Assembly (NCBI GenBank): GCA_015680685.1 | Contig: MNCI01027140.1 | Location: 192,606 to 256,605 of the forward strand | Direction of reading: 5' to 3' | DNA: 64,000 nucleotides | From: Gnetum montanum | Lineage: Eukaryota; Streptophyta; Gnetopsida; Gnetales; Gnetaceae | Shown here: piece after piece, positions 44,147-55,509 of the stretch | Position numbering within the stretch: the first letter of the stretch is position 1 | How the letters are laid out: each line of letters opens with the position of its first letter | The notes under the pieces: model-generated | What the model was told of the DNA's origin: nothing | Seen by the model: the letters and a program-made list of their open reading frames with translations, nothing else | The model's database searches: none | Made by a program: the position numbers and the translations under genes

Positions 44147-45887
44147 CCATAGATTTGTGTGAATCGCTAAATCATATCCTTTTACAAAATCAACAAAACA
44201 AATAAAAAGTTTTTCTTAGGATTTTTTGCAAACTCTATGCAGTTTGTAATAGTAACTAAGTGATCAATAGTGAAGTGATTTTTTCTAAAATTTCCTTGAC
44301 ATCTTACCCTAACCTAGTTAGAACTACTTCTCTTTTCTAGTAGAGTGCCCTATAAATTAACAAAAATATTATTCATAATGATCATTCAAAAATTGTTCAA
44401 ATTATTTGTATCCCTCTTTTTATATAATAAGATAACATTAATAGTTTTCCAATGTTGATATAATTCTTAACCCATTGTTAAATTTAATTAGTGCTAAATT
44501 TCTCTATGAATAGTAGATTCTTGCCCACTTTTGTAATTTTATATATAAACCATCTTAATTTGTAGCTTGGATAGATGCTATTTTTTAATATTCTTTATGA
44601 CTTCGTCAAGAGTAAATTGAAGATATATTTGGTGTAAAATAGTAGTAGAGTTATTGTCTTCTCTTGTAAATAGTTTATTATAAAATGAAAATATATTTTG
44701 AAAAGAAAAATTAAATGATGAAGAGATTTATAATGAAAACATTGCCAAAACTATCTAGGATCCTTTTTAATGATGTATGAAAATATTTTTATTCATTAAT
44801 ACATTTTTTCCATCAAGCATCTATATGTCTTAACTAACCTTTTTTTTTAATTCTTTATTTACATTAGTAATATTTTCTATCTAGCCTACACATAATCCTC
44901 ATCAAACCAAGTCTTTTGCACATCTTTTTATTATGAATGCAATACTTGTTTAACTACTATAAGAAAAATTTGCTTAGGCTTCATATGATGTCTTTCAAGA
45001 TTCCATTGATTTTGTGTTGCATTCATATATCTTTTCTTGATTCCTAGGATGAGTTTGTATTAAATTTTTTTATTCTTAATTTTTTGTTTGAGAAAATTTT
45101 TTTATTTGAAACAAAAAATCTAAATGATGATAAAAAAGTTTCACCAATTCCTCTCTAACTTTCAACTCTTTAATAAATTCATTGTCTTTATGAGAACATA
45201 AAGGCAAGTCAATACAAGAGTTACCATGAAGCCATGTAAAAGTAAATAAGATTAAATAAATTTAGTAAGGTGATTACAAATGAGAAGATCAAAATTATTT
45301 GTCCATTCTTATAGTTGTTCATCTATATTATGAATAGTGCTATATGTAAAATGCTACACCAACTATGATCACATCAATAGTTTCTATAGTATAGATATTT
45401 TACATTATCTCTACATAATATCTATAAATAACATAAAATGCAACATAATATCTATAGTATCATACAATGTAAAATCTCTAGACTCAAAATAACATATGAT
45501 AAGGAAAGCATAACCATGTTGGCACAAGATTTTTAGCCAAATGTATTATAGATGATGATATATTTTTTTAAAAGAACATAATTTGGAAATATTTTCTCAC
45601 CAACATTCCAATGCCACTAGAAGATTGGTCTCTCTGTCATACTCTTGTATTTCTTAGAACAAATATAATGAGTCTCAAAACTATAGAATCTATAGAATCA
45701 ACATTTCCCCAAGTTTCAACAAAATGAAAAACATCAAAGCTATTGAAGAAACTCATGCTATTAAATGTAACAAATTTATTTGTAATTCTACCATCTATAT
45801 TAATAACTCGATAAGGACATATGCATTTTTTAAATAGTTTCTGGAATACTACTTATTTGTAATGACTGCCATGTTGCTAGAAGTTAG
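44147..45887 (-). pseudogene. LINE endonuclease and reverse transcriptase, 5' half
   Basis: Minus strand. The endonuclease part (about 45880-45250) shows VETWGNVDSIDS, SSSGIGMLVRKYF (the SxRGGVA-type segment) and CNHLT. The polymerase starts at about 44640 with TLDEVIKNIKK, INVILLYKKRDTNNLNNF, then GNFRKNHFTIDHLVTI (family AGFRxxxSTxDxIxxL, about 44290) and FVDFVKGYDLAIHTNL at about 44165. The reading continues at 37617 on the far side of gypsy-2. A non-LTR element copies itself by target-primed reverse transcription. It is dead. Its GTTAG at 45883-45887 was duplicated by the Sirevirus-like element. Confidence 0.75.
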
Positions 45888-46878
45888 TGAGGATCATTGA
45901 ACTTCGAAGCGGGGGGGTGGGGGTTTGTGGTGGTTGGATGAATAAGCTCTCTAAATAAAAAATTTAACGTAGTTTCCCAACTTGGGTAGTCCATACTTAG
46001 AGGGTAGTTTGCAAGCACACCTTCGAACTTTGTTTCTTTGAAATGTGGTTTGAAGGGTACCACACCCTGTACAAGCTCTAAGCTCCATAACAAAGTGATT
46101 CGATGCTACAAATCCACTCAACCCAACAAGGTCCCAACAAGCTTAGAATGTGGTTTCCAAGATCCAACAACCTTTAAAACTTAAGCTATGCTCTAAATTG
46201 TTGTAGCACTACACCAACACTCAATCCCTTAGGATGTCAACAAGTTCAAGCAAGATGCCTTTCCACAAGAAGCACATCAACCCCATAGGGCTACAAAAGT
46301 GAATAACAATCACAAGAAAAAAATGAAACTAAGTTTGTTGATCCTTGTACTTAAGATACATATTACACTAACCAAATTCAATAGACAAAAGATAATACAA
46401 TGAGGAACACCAATGATTACAATAAATAGTACATAATGCTTGCACTTTTTCTAATGAGAATGAAGTCTTCTTATAGCCAATATGTTTTCAAAATCACCTC
46501 AAAATCCATGCAATGACTCGTTAATGGTCACTGAAGAAGTCTTCTTCAAGACTGAGACATCTTTTTGCATCTGACCTCCATTCTGGAAAGACATCTTCTT
46601 CTGATGAAAGAGGCATTTCTTTCCAGTAAGATGTATGCTATTTTATAGAGACATCTTCTCTTGCACTACCTTTAATTCTACCAAGCCATCTATTGTTTCT
46701 TGAAGATGTCTTTCTTTAGCTCCCTTTGCATTTTGAATTCTTCATTCCTTGTCCATGATCTTGAACTTCTACAAGCTATCTTATCTCAATCCAAGTTCCT
46801 ATCCTGCAAAAACAACAACCACACAAACAATCTTATTCTCAATTTTTCTTAATATTTTGACATATCAAAAGGTCCACA
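45888..46878 (-). repeat. 3' LTR of the Sirevirus-like element
   Basis: Minus strand TGTGGACCTTTTGATATG to AATGATCCTCA. Shares CTTGGGTAGTCCATACTTAG and the following ~800 bases with 53474-54541. Several AGACATCTT/AAGATGTCTT motifs lie in 46530-46720. Confidence 0.85.
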
Positions 46879-47320
46879 ATCTCCCCCTTTTTGGTGATGT
46901 TCAAAACTTAAGAAAATGGATTAGTAGATGTGAAAAATCTCCAAAATATATCCATAGCTATACTCTCCCCCTTTTTGAATAGCATCAAAAAAAAAATAAA
47001 GCACATAAATGAAGCACTAAAAAAGACATATAAATTGCTATTGTAATCATGGATTAAGATAATGTGTTGAGGGTCAAGGTAGTTTGGTAGAATTTGGAAA
47101 AGAGAAAAAAAATGAAATGATGCAAAAAATAAAAAGCAAAGGTATACCATATAGAGATAACAAAGGTAAACACCATCTATCTATAATGTATCTACAAACT
47201 ATCATATAGCCAATTGTCCACATAAATCCACAACTATCTATTATTACATTAGTCACATATGTTCAAAGTCCCAGAATCACATATGTGAGAAACAAAAAAC
47301 ATCTCCTCCTTTTTGGAAAT
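46879..47320 (-). other. Multiple polypurine tracts and spacer
   Basis: On the minus strand AAAAAGGGGGAGAT (46880-46893) lies next to the LTR and AAAAAGGGGGAGAG recurs at 46964-46977; a weaker AAAAAGGAGGAGAT is at 47303-47316. Multiplied tracts are typical of Sireviruses. The frames at 46908-47256 are AT-rich and unsupported. Confidence 0.7.
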
Positions 47321-47339
47321 TATCAAAAGGAGAGAGAAA

Positions 47340-49050
47340 ACAATCACCCAAGGTTTCAATTACTAGCCTTGGTTGCATCCTTAGACTCTAAGCCCTCTAC
47401 TACTCTGGATGGATGATAAGTCTTCTCCTTATCATCATCACTATTGGTGCTAGGTCAGCCCAAGTGCTGCAGATCCTCATTAGAGGACTCAATCTACTAG
47501 ATGGGAGCTCACCAGGGTCGAAGCTTCACTTGAAATCAAGATGAAGTAGGAGGATTTGGTTGAACTGCTGATTGTTGAGTTGGAACCCATTAAGACGTGG
47601 TTTGAAAGATACTCTTCATAGTTCACTACGTAAAAGAGCTAGGAGTATCGGCTGATGGAAAAACTAAATTGACACGTAATGTAGGATCATGATGCTCAGA
47701 TAGCTAGATGGGAACATGATTCTCCACCTACACATGAGCTGGTGATGCCTCAGGCTCTAAATCAAACTCCATCCTTGAGTCAAAAGCACATGAAGGGTTA
47801 GCTGCTGTAAAATGCCTCAGTGGAATAGCAACATCCTCCTCACTATCAGAAATAGAAGGAGTAGTAACCTCCTGAAACACCTATCCATCAGAGGGAGGTG
47901 GAATGCCAGCTGCATCCAAACTCTTATGCAAGTAATAGAGGTTCCTTCCAAGCTTCCCTATAGCTTGTGCAAAGGGTTAGAGAAGCTTCTTCAATGATGA
48001 ACTAATCTAGGCACTCGTGGATTTTGATCTTCTCAACTATGGAGATTCTTCCTTATTCTGCTTCTATGATCTAGTGCTAGGTCCTGCTTCAGCCATAGGT
48101 GAAAGACCCCTCTTCTCAACATATTCACTAAGACTCCTCTTACTTTTGAATAAGGAATTTCTAGAATAGGTACACCCCTCTGATGGATCAAAAAGCTGAT
48201 AGGGTAGGGATGCCAAAGGATCCTTTCCTTGGCAAATAGAGTTAAGATGTTCCAACAGATTATATGCCCCAAATCTAATGGTAGTTTGGTGAGAAAGTAA
48301 TAAAGCACATAGGCTTAGGGTGGCAATAGATAACTGTAACTTCCCCCTTTCACCATAATGTTTTATAATACAATAAGAAACAAGGTAGAAGCATTAGTAG
48401 TCATTAGGCTCCTCTCAACATGACCTCTTTCAAATGTAACATCTTTTTCAAATAATACATTACAAAATTCATCATATGCTAAGGGCATGATACCATTAGA
48501 ATAGATGTCCTAAATGCAATCAATGATTACCCAAAATACATTAGGACTGGAAATCCCAAGGATTACATTAACAACTTGGGGAGAGACCTCAATGAGCATA
48601 CCTCCAATCATGGAAGTGGATGCTCCAACAATAGCATTTTTAATGACACTATTAGAATAGAATTCCCTAATTAAAACATTAGGAATTGGAAAATTCATAG
48701 TAATGAAGGTATCCTAATTATCAAGATGCATCATTAATGCAGCTTGTCTATGAGTAGGGAAAGACAAATAGTATTCAGTAATAATGTTTGTGGTTGTAGT
48801 AGCCTCAAACCTGTGTTATGTGCTTGTACTTTAAAATTGTGGTATGTAGGTGGGAGGCACATTTCTGGAACTCCCTTTGGATTTCTTCTTTAGTGGTGCT
48901 CTAGATGTTCCAGCCTTCTTTAGCATCATCTCTGAGAAAATCATTGCTAATGGTGGAGTCCTAGTCATCTCTGTGGGGTTAAATGAGAGAATGCAACAAA
49001 GAAATGGAGGTTTTAACTTTAATAGAAATGACAAATGAGGAACTTGAAAA
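47340..49050 (-). pseudogene. Relic of a 'putative plant transposon protein' domain ORF
   Basis: Starts near 49050 with MTRTPPLAM and a Lys/Ser-rich stretch (APLKKKSKGSS). At 48700-48510 it reads NVLIREFYSNSV, GGMLIEVSPQVVNVILGISSPN, and at about 48310-48060 VLYYFLTKLPLDLGHIICWNIL, then YPISFLIHQRGV. This fits the plant domain with REFYANL...VRGxxxxFSPxxINxxLG followed by KxPIDLGHLI...FPSLIxxLCxxxGV, found in many retroelement-associated plant proteins of unknown role. The tail to 47340 is acidic and low complexity. Stops near 48960, 48835, 48520 and elsewhere. It occupies the place of pol. Confidence 0.6.
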
Positions 49051-49559
49051 AAAAGAAAATGTATTTTATAGAAAGAAGACATTTTTCCTATGATTTAAAA
49101 TCACAGTAGATGTATTTCATACATAGTATACGTCTTATCCACAAGACATGAAAACTCATAGAGACATCTTTGCTCATTAGAAGACATCTTTCATTTTGTA
49201 AAGATGTCTTTGCAAAAATAGAATCGGATTTGGGAAAGGCTTCCAATGGATTATAGTCTTAATGAAAGCTTGAAAAAACTAAAAAGCTTACCTCTACTTA
49301 CCTTCTATTCTATCAAAAATTAAGTGTATTTAGAGGGCTAGAGAGGGAGTTTCCTCTTTTGAGGATTTTCTTCTCAACCGAACTTCTTCAATATCCAAGA
49401 CTTGGCTTTCTCTAATGAATTTGTTGGTGAGAGTATCCTAATTCTCTTACTCCTACCTTTTAATTCTCCATATTTTTCTGGTTCCTCTAGCCTTTTGAGT
49501 TGACATCTGATCTCCCTTATGATCTTGCAAAAAATCCTTTCTTGATGCATTTTGAAAAG

Positions 49560-50878
49560 ACTAAGGAGTCCTATGATATGATCAATTATTTATATGATAA
49601 TACTTGTGATTGCAATCCCATTGTTTATGCCCTAACTTGTGACAATAATAGCACCTAATCCTCCTATGGTAGTATGAGAGATTAGGATAATGAACCCTTT
49701 TAAGATCTTTTTGATAGATGGATGCTTCCTCTAATTTCGATGTTCTAGCTTTTTCTTCCAAAGGATCATTTGATTATGATGGGTTTATTGAAGGTGAATG
49801 CTCTTGTGTGCAGCATCCCAAACCACTCTTTTCATGTGGACTTCTTCCTTGTCTTAGTATCATTCAAAGGAATTCCTTTTCCTTTTCTAGTCTTTCATTT
49901 ACTAATTTGACATCTACTACTTCCACTTTGACCTATTCTAAAGATGAGATTAGCTTTTCATTATTAGCCCTTATGTCCAAGAGTTGTTTAATAAGATCAA
50001 AAATAGTTATGTTTAACAAAGATATTTCTAATCCTTAGATTTGACTTGTTTATTTAACTTATTACAAAGACTTTGAAATGACAAAAGCTCATTAAATAAA
50101 AGATCAAACCTTTCTTCATCATTAAGATCATCATTTGATAAACTAGCATCATCATCAGTGAGGGCCATGTAGATGAGATGGAAATTTTTTGCATCATCCT
50201 CTACTTCTTCACTTTGCTCCCCATTATCCTAACTTTTATATTTGTTTTCTTTACCTTGTTAGCAAATTTGTTCTTGGGCTACAACTTGAAATTACTAAGA
50301 CACTCAGAGACCATATGGGCTCTTCCTCCACAAATCCAACGTGCTATAGAAGAGAAATCTAAGTTATAATTCAAAACTTTTTTACCTCTTTCTTTACCTA
50401 TGAACTAGTTGGATATTTGCTGATATGTCTTCTTGTTCCTTCTCATTATCAGTCATTATAGCTTCCTAGTGAGAAAAGTAATCTCATCTTCACTACCCTC
50501 ATCATACTCATTGAGCTCCTTCTCCTTGGAGGTAGTCTTTAGGAAAATGGATCTTTCATGGATGGCTTCTTTGCTTATGAGATTCATTTAATTGGAAATG
50601 AGAGCACTTTGAAGTTCTTCAAATTTTAGAGGTGAGAAATCTCTAATTTCTTCCATAGTTGGGACCTTTATCTTGAATTTTGATTAAAGAGTTTTGATCA
50701 TCTTGATGATGACATCACTCTTAGAAAAATCTTTACTAGTACCTCTAATAGCTATGAAAATATCATTTTCTCTAGAGAAGTAATCTTTTATTTTCTCTCA
50801 TTCTCTTATTTTAAGTTTATCGTTTTCACTTTGCAAAACTAACAATTTAGATTGTTTAACAATAAAGGTTCCTTCATA
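49560..50878 (-). pseudogene. Sirevirus-like gag, main part
   Basis: Reads YEGTFIVKQSKLLVLQSENDKLKIRE (50876-50800), a segment fitting gag UBN2, then SKSDVIIKMIKTL, KFKIKVPTMEEIRDFSPLKFEELQSALISN (to about 50590), an acidic stretch, a zinc knuckle missing its first Cys (RWICGGRAHMVSEC, about 50340-50300), and a complete knuckle CYYCHKLGHKQWDC (about 49665-49625). Gag forms the particle and binds RNA. It connects to 53111-53428 once the solo LTR is removed (LEAT/YEGT). Confidence 0.8.
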
Positions 50879-50883
50879 TGTAG

Positions 50884-53110
50884 TGTACCATCCAAAATCG
50901 TCGACAAGAGGCTAGAATGAATAGACACCAAGAGATCTACAGACGAAATAGTAAGACCCTGCCTTTGCCTAAGGGCAAGCTGGAAATTAACGGAGGCAGA
51001 GTGCCTTGAATGGTCCGCACGCAGATCAAACAAGGACTTCCCCAAACATACGCAATTGCGATGCGTTGGGTTATACGTAAAAAAATGCAAAACTAAACGT
51101 AAACAAATGAAAACAAATGTAAACTGTTTAAATAATGAAAATAGGAAAATTGTGAATAGGAAAAATAATGTAAACTGCAAGAATCTGGGCAATAATGCAA
51201 ACTGTTTGTATTGATAAACAATTACAATGTGCATCAGTCAGAACAGAGTCACGAATTGGTCGCAAGGTGGACATTTAGCCCCAATGGATGAGAACGGATG
51301 CTGGGAAGATGCAGGTTTTGGATTGTAGATGTACAACGCCCAAGTCTGTATGAAGCCCAACATATGAGATTGATGCCTAGATTTCCTAAGTGTGTGAGAT
51401 TCCAGTTTTCCCACCCCTGATCTAGTGGAAAAATAGGGGATTTATAGGATCTTGGGCATGAGATTTGGATCTGGGAGAAGATCAGTGGCTGCGGGGTGAG
51501 AAAAATTTGGATCGGGTGACAGGTGTATGCGTTGACCGGATGCATGAAATGTTACAATGTACAACATCTAGCATGACCAACATTTACGCTAGCGTATGAA
51601 ATCCACAGTGTATGACCTTGGCACACTGAAAGAATTTGGAATTTACTAAAGAATCTTTATGTTACAACAAAGAATTGGGTCTCTGGCCTCCTGAAAATGT
51701 GGTCTGGCATGTCCTAGCATCTTAGTGTTAGCGTCCAACATCTGGTGTGTGATCATCCAGCGTATGAAATAAAAATGATGAATTTGGAGCCCACTTTTGA
51801 TCTCTAAAGCCTGTTCCAAGAGTGGATCTATATGCCTGAGGTCCAAAGGGTGTTGCTTGTCAAATTTGAGCTCGTTCGGAGGCTGTTTTGGCTCTATTTT
51901 GGTTGGTCACACTGTGGTCACGTTGTGCAGTGTGACCAAAGTGTGATCCCAGCATGACCAAGTATTCGTTCTCTGTTTTAAGCTAATTTTTGGACACTGA
52001 TTCCCTTTTTTGATGCCTGACTACTGCCTATTTTCCGAGGTGGTCTAGGTGTTTATTTTGACTTTAGTTTGTTTTTGTTTCAGGCTTGTTTAGTTTGGTC
52101 ACGCTGTGAAACGTGACCAAAGTGTGGCCCCAACGTGACCAAGCTTAAATGGCACATTTGAAGCCCAAATTGTAAATTTTTGAAGCTCATAGACATGTAC
52201 GAGTGTTTTCGATCCTTGGAGGTTGCCTGAATGTCAAAGATGCTCCCTAAAACTGCTTGTTTTGCCCTATTTTTTTGGTCATGCTATGCATCATGACCTT
52301 AGCATGACTAACTAAAAATGCATCACTTGAAGCCTAAAGTTGGATTTTTAGGGGCCTGTGAGCAAGTAGGCTTGTTGCCTGTCCTCTAGGGATGTAGTCC
52401 ATGATGAAAACTTGCCTGAAACTACTTGGTTTCAGCTATTTTTGATTGGTCACGTTGCAACGTGACCAAAATGTGACCCCAGCGTGAACAATTGAAAGTC
52501 TGTTATTTGAGGCCCAAATTTTGATTTTCTAGCACCTTTGAACATGTACAATTGTTGGATAGCTCCCGGGAGTCGAATTCATGTCGAAATTCTGCCTGGA
52601 GGTGCCTGAATTGAGCTGTTCTTGTTTGGTCACACTGTGGTCATGGTGTGTAGTGTGACCTTAGCGTGACTAGCCAAGAATGACTCAAAACATGTGATTT
52701 TTGGGGTTGAATCTTGGAGTTCTAAAGGCTGGGACCTACAGGGGGCACCGGTTAAGCTTATGGAGGGTTCGTGTGCTCGAATCTGGGCTATTTGGACCTA
52801 ATTTTGGGGCTCCAGAAGTTGGTCATGCTGTACACACACTGGTCATACATTGGGCAACGTGACCAAAGTGTGTGTGATCAAACTTGCACTTTTTGGGGCT
52901 GAAACTTTTGATTTTTGATGCTGAGACTTGCTATAATCATATGTGGGCCCTTGGGGAACCTTTCTTGCTCCATTTCTCACTCCATTATGTGTCATTTCAT
53001 GCTATTTTGGAGGCTCTCAAGTTTGGTCATGCTGTACTCATGTTGGGTGACAACATGACTTAGCTTGATTCTTGTCTAAAAGTGCTAGGCAAAAATTTTG
53101 TGGTGTTTCA
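50884..53110 (-). mobile_element. Solo LTR, TGAAACACC family, 2.23 kb
   Basis: Minus strand TGAAACACCACAAAATTTTTG to GGATGGTACA, flanked by TGTAG (50879-50883) and CGTAG (53111-53115) on the plus strand, a 5-base duplication with one mismatch. TATA box CCTATAAATCC near 51437. The U5 part matches the solo LTR at 8119-9667. No internal sequence. It splits Sirevirus-like gag between LEA and TYEGT. Confidence 0.85.
51890..53105 (-). repeat. Tandem array of ~170-200-base units with GGTCAC stem-loops
   Basis: Seven imperfect units; the GGTCAC/GGTCAT core begins at 51905, 52097, 52277, 52448, 52628, 52821 and 53025. Most units continue GCTGTG...CGTGACCAAA (or TGTGACC), so the core can fold back on itself. 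The array fills the U3 part of the LTR. Confidence 0.85.
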
Positions 53111-53428
53111 CGTAGCTTCTAAAGTTTGTCAAATTTCTTTGATTATTTTACATCCTACTACTCTATTAAATCTAGACTTATTCAAAGTGCAATAAAAACA
53201 ATTATTTGCATTTAAATCAAACAAAAACTTATCTTTCTCCTCTTGTTTTCATTTGTTATGAGACTCAATGGTGTTGATGGAGCTATTGACAGGTGAAGTG
53301 TAGCCTTCTAGGATGGACTCCCAAACTTCAAACTCCATAGATTTGAAGAATCCTTGCATTCTAGTTGTCCAATAGGTGAAATTAAATCCATCAAATATGG
53401 ATGGATTTGTATAATATGTTTCCTCCAT
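53111..53428 (-). pseudogene. Sirevirus-like gag, N-terminal part
   Basis: From the ATG at 53428: MEETYYTNPSIFDGFNFTYWTTRM, FFKSMEFEVWESILEGY, then a stop after ESHNK, and on to FDLNANNCF and NRVVGCKIIKEI. This is the standard start of Copia gag (FDGxNFxxWxxxM). The frame continues beyond the inserted LTR. Confidence 0.85.
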
Positions 53429-53452
53429 TGTTCACTCTTTGAAGTTGATGAT

Positions 53453-53473
53453 GAACTAGGCTCTAATACTACT
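53453..53473 (-). other. Primer-binding site of the Sirevirus-like element
   Basis: Minus strand TAGTATTAGAGCCTAGTTC, a mutated TGGTATCAGAGCCTGGTTC (initiator tRNA-Met), directly after the 5' LTR. Confidence 0.75.
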
Positions 53474-54541
53474 TGAGGTCATTGAACTTAGAAGAGGGAT
53501 ATGGGGGATGAATAAGTTCCTCAAATAAAAAATTCTTTGAAGCAAACCATATACCAAATTTAATGTGGTTAGTCAACTTGGGTAGTCCATACTTAGAGGG
53601 TAGTTTGTACGCATACCTTCAGACTTTGTTGCTCTTAAATGGGGTTTGAAGGATACCACACCCTCTACAAGCTCTAATCTTTGCAACAGAGTGATTTGAT
53701 GCTATAAGTCCACTCAACCCTTCAAGGTCTCAACAAGATTAGGATGTAGTTTCTGAGATCCCACAACCTTTACAACTTGAGCTCCACTCTAGAGTGTTAT
53801 GGCACTACACCAACACTTAATCCCTCAAGATCTCAACAAGCTCAAGCAAGATGCCTTCCCTCATGAAGCACATCAACCTACTAAGGAAACCAAAGAGAAT
53901 AACAATCATAAGCAATAATTGCAACTAATTTTGTTGATCCTTGTACTTAAGGTATAGCTTACATTGACCAAATTCAATAGACAAAAGATAGTACAATGAG
54001 AAACAATAATGATTATAATGATTTCCAAATGATTACAATAGATAGTACACACTACTTGCACTTTTCCCAATGAGTGAATTTTTCTTATAGCCAATATGTT
54101 TTCAAAATCACCTTGGAATCCATGCAATGACTAGTTAATGGTTACTAAAGATTTCTTTGAGATTGAGATGTCTTTTGGCATCTAACCTCCATTCTGGAAA
54201 GATGACTTCTTCTAATGAAAGATATCTTTCTGTAATAGTCCTTCATTATAGAGAGATGTTGTCTTCTGATGAAATATGTCTTTATTTTCAGAAAGATGTC
54301 TATTATTTTGTAGAGATGTCTTCTCTTGTACTACCTTCAATTCTGCTAAGACATCTACTATTTCTTGAAGATGTCTTTCTTTAGATCCCTTTGCATTTTT
54401 AATTCTTCATTTCTTTTCCATGATCTTGAACTTCTACAAGCCTTCTTATCTCAATCTATGTTCTTATCCTACAAACACAACAACCACAAAAACAACCTTA
54501 TTCTCCATTATTTAATGTTTTGCCATAACAAAAGGTCAATA
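53474..54541 (-). repeat. 5' LTR of the Sirevirus-like element
   Basis: 1068 bases; pairs with 45888-46878. GTTAG follows at 54542-54546. Confidence 0.85.
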
Positions 54542-54546
54542 GTTAG

Positions 54547-55240
54547 GTATGTAACAAGACAATTTTCCCATGCTACCTTAACATTTTTCCAATTCTTATT
54601 TCTTTTTATAAGTTCCTTCCTAGTGAGGTCTTTGTTGATCCAAACTATTTATGCATGCTCACTTTGCTTTGAGTGGCCATGGTGCTACCACATGTGCTCT
54701 TTATCCTCTATCTTACAAAACTTCATATGATATGATAAGGTCTTTCATGTCATTCACTTGGTATCCTAAAATCTTTGTAATATTTAAACTAGTAATACTT
54801 GTATCCTTCTTGATTTTTTTAACTTAATTAAATCTTTAGTTTTTCACCATTCTATTGTATGACACCAACAATTTGCAATTTTTTTTGTCTTTTGGTTCTA
54901 CACCTTTCTCTTTTAATGCTTTAGTAGTTGTAGAATCTATCTTTGACTCTATTACTTTACATTTAGATTCATTTTTAGTTTCTTCCACCTTGGTTTTAAG
55001 AATTTTTAGTTTATGTAAAATTTGGTTATTATCCACTAGTATAATATGAGAATTCTTTTTCTTCTCTCAATCTTATCCTCAAGGATAAATGATAAAACAC
55101 CATATGTTAAGAAGCTACATCAATGCATCCTTGTTGATGCATCCAAAGATGCGTTGGTTCATATGTGTCAATACTTGTCATCCAAAATCTCTATATATGT
55201 GCATGTTATCTACATTAAGCATATAGTTCTTAAATAGAGT
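54547..55240 (-). pseudogene. Probable upstream part of the LINE
   Basis: By position this continues the LINE beyond the Sirevirus-like insertion. The frame at 54836-55036 is Lys/Glu-rich with a coiled-coil look (LHKLKILKTKVEETKNESKCK), as in some LINE ORF1 proteins. No diagnostic domain was found, so the assignment rests on the nesting. Confidence 0.35.
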
Positions 55241-55509
55241 ACTGAAGCTCTTGTAAATTCTCTTCATAGGACTTAGTTAAATTTCCCTCTAAGTGCCTAT
55301 AGCATTGATTAAATAGATTGTATGGAATTTTATTCACGTGCACGATGCACCTAGATACTTTTATGTAACATTAATACAATCAAGATTTATTCCTTTCTTT
55401 GTAGCACTTGGATTACATTTAACTTACTTTCCAGCACTTTTCTTTACATGTACTTTACTTTCTTGCATTTAGAAATTTAATATTTTATTCTATATCAATG
55501 TCAATACGA
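55241..55509. other. Short non-coding stretch, possibly LTR debris
   Basis: AT-rich; TTTACATGTACTTTACTTTC resembles LTR-type sequence, but no boundary was found. Confidence 0.3.

Larger units (their letters stand above)
45888..54541 (-). mobile_element. Sirevirus-like Copia element lacking pol
   Basis: LTRs 45888-46878 and 53474-54541 with an exact GTTAG target duplication (45883-45887, 54542-54546). On the minus strand the order is 5' LTR, initiator-Met primer site, gag with zinc knuckles, a plant-transposon-domain relic, several GGGGGAGA purine tracts, 3' LTR. Repeated purine tracts and ~1 kb LTRs are Sirevirus traits. No protease, integrase or reverse transcriptase was seen between 47340 and 49550. 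A 2.2 kb solo LTR lies in gag. The element is inserted in the LINE. Confidence 0.85.

Noticed and set aside
51890-53105. CRISPR-like array of repeats and spacers
   Set aside because: Units are ~180 bases, imperfect throughout, and lie in a plant LTR; no cas genes and no short identical repeats.
54836-55049. Intact small gene on either strand
   Set aside because: Low-complexity Lys/Glu frame and its antisense; better explained as LINE debris.
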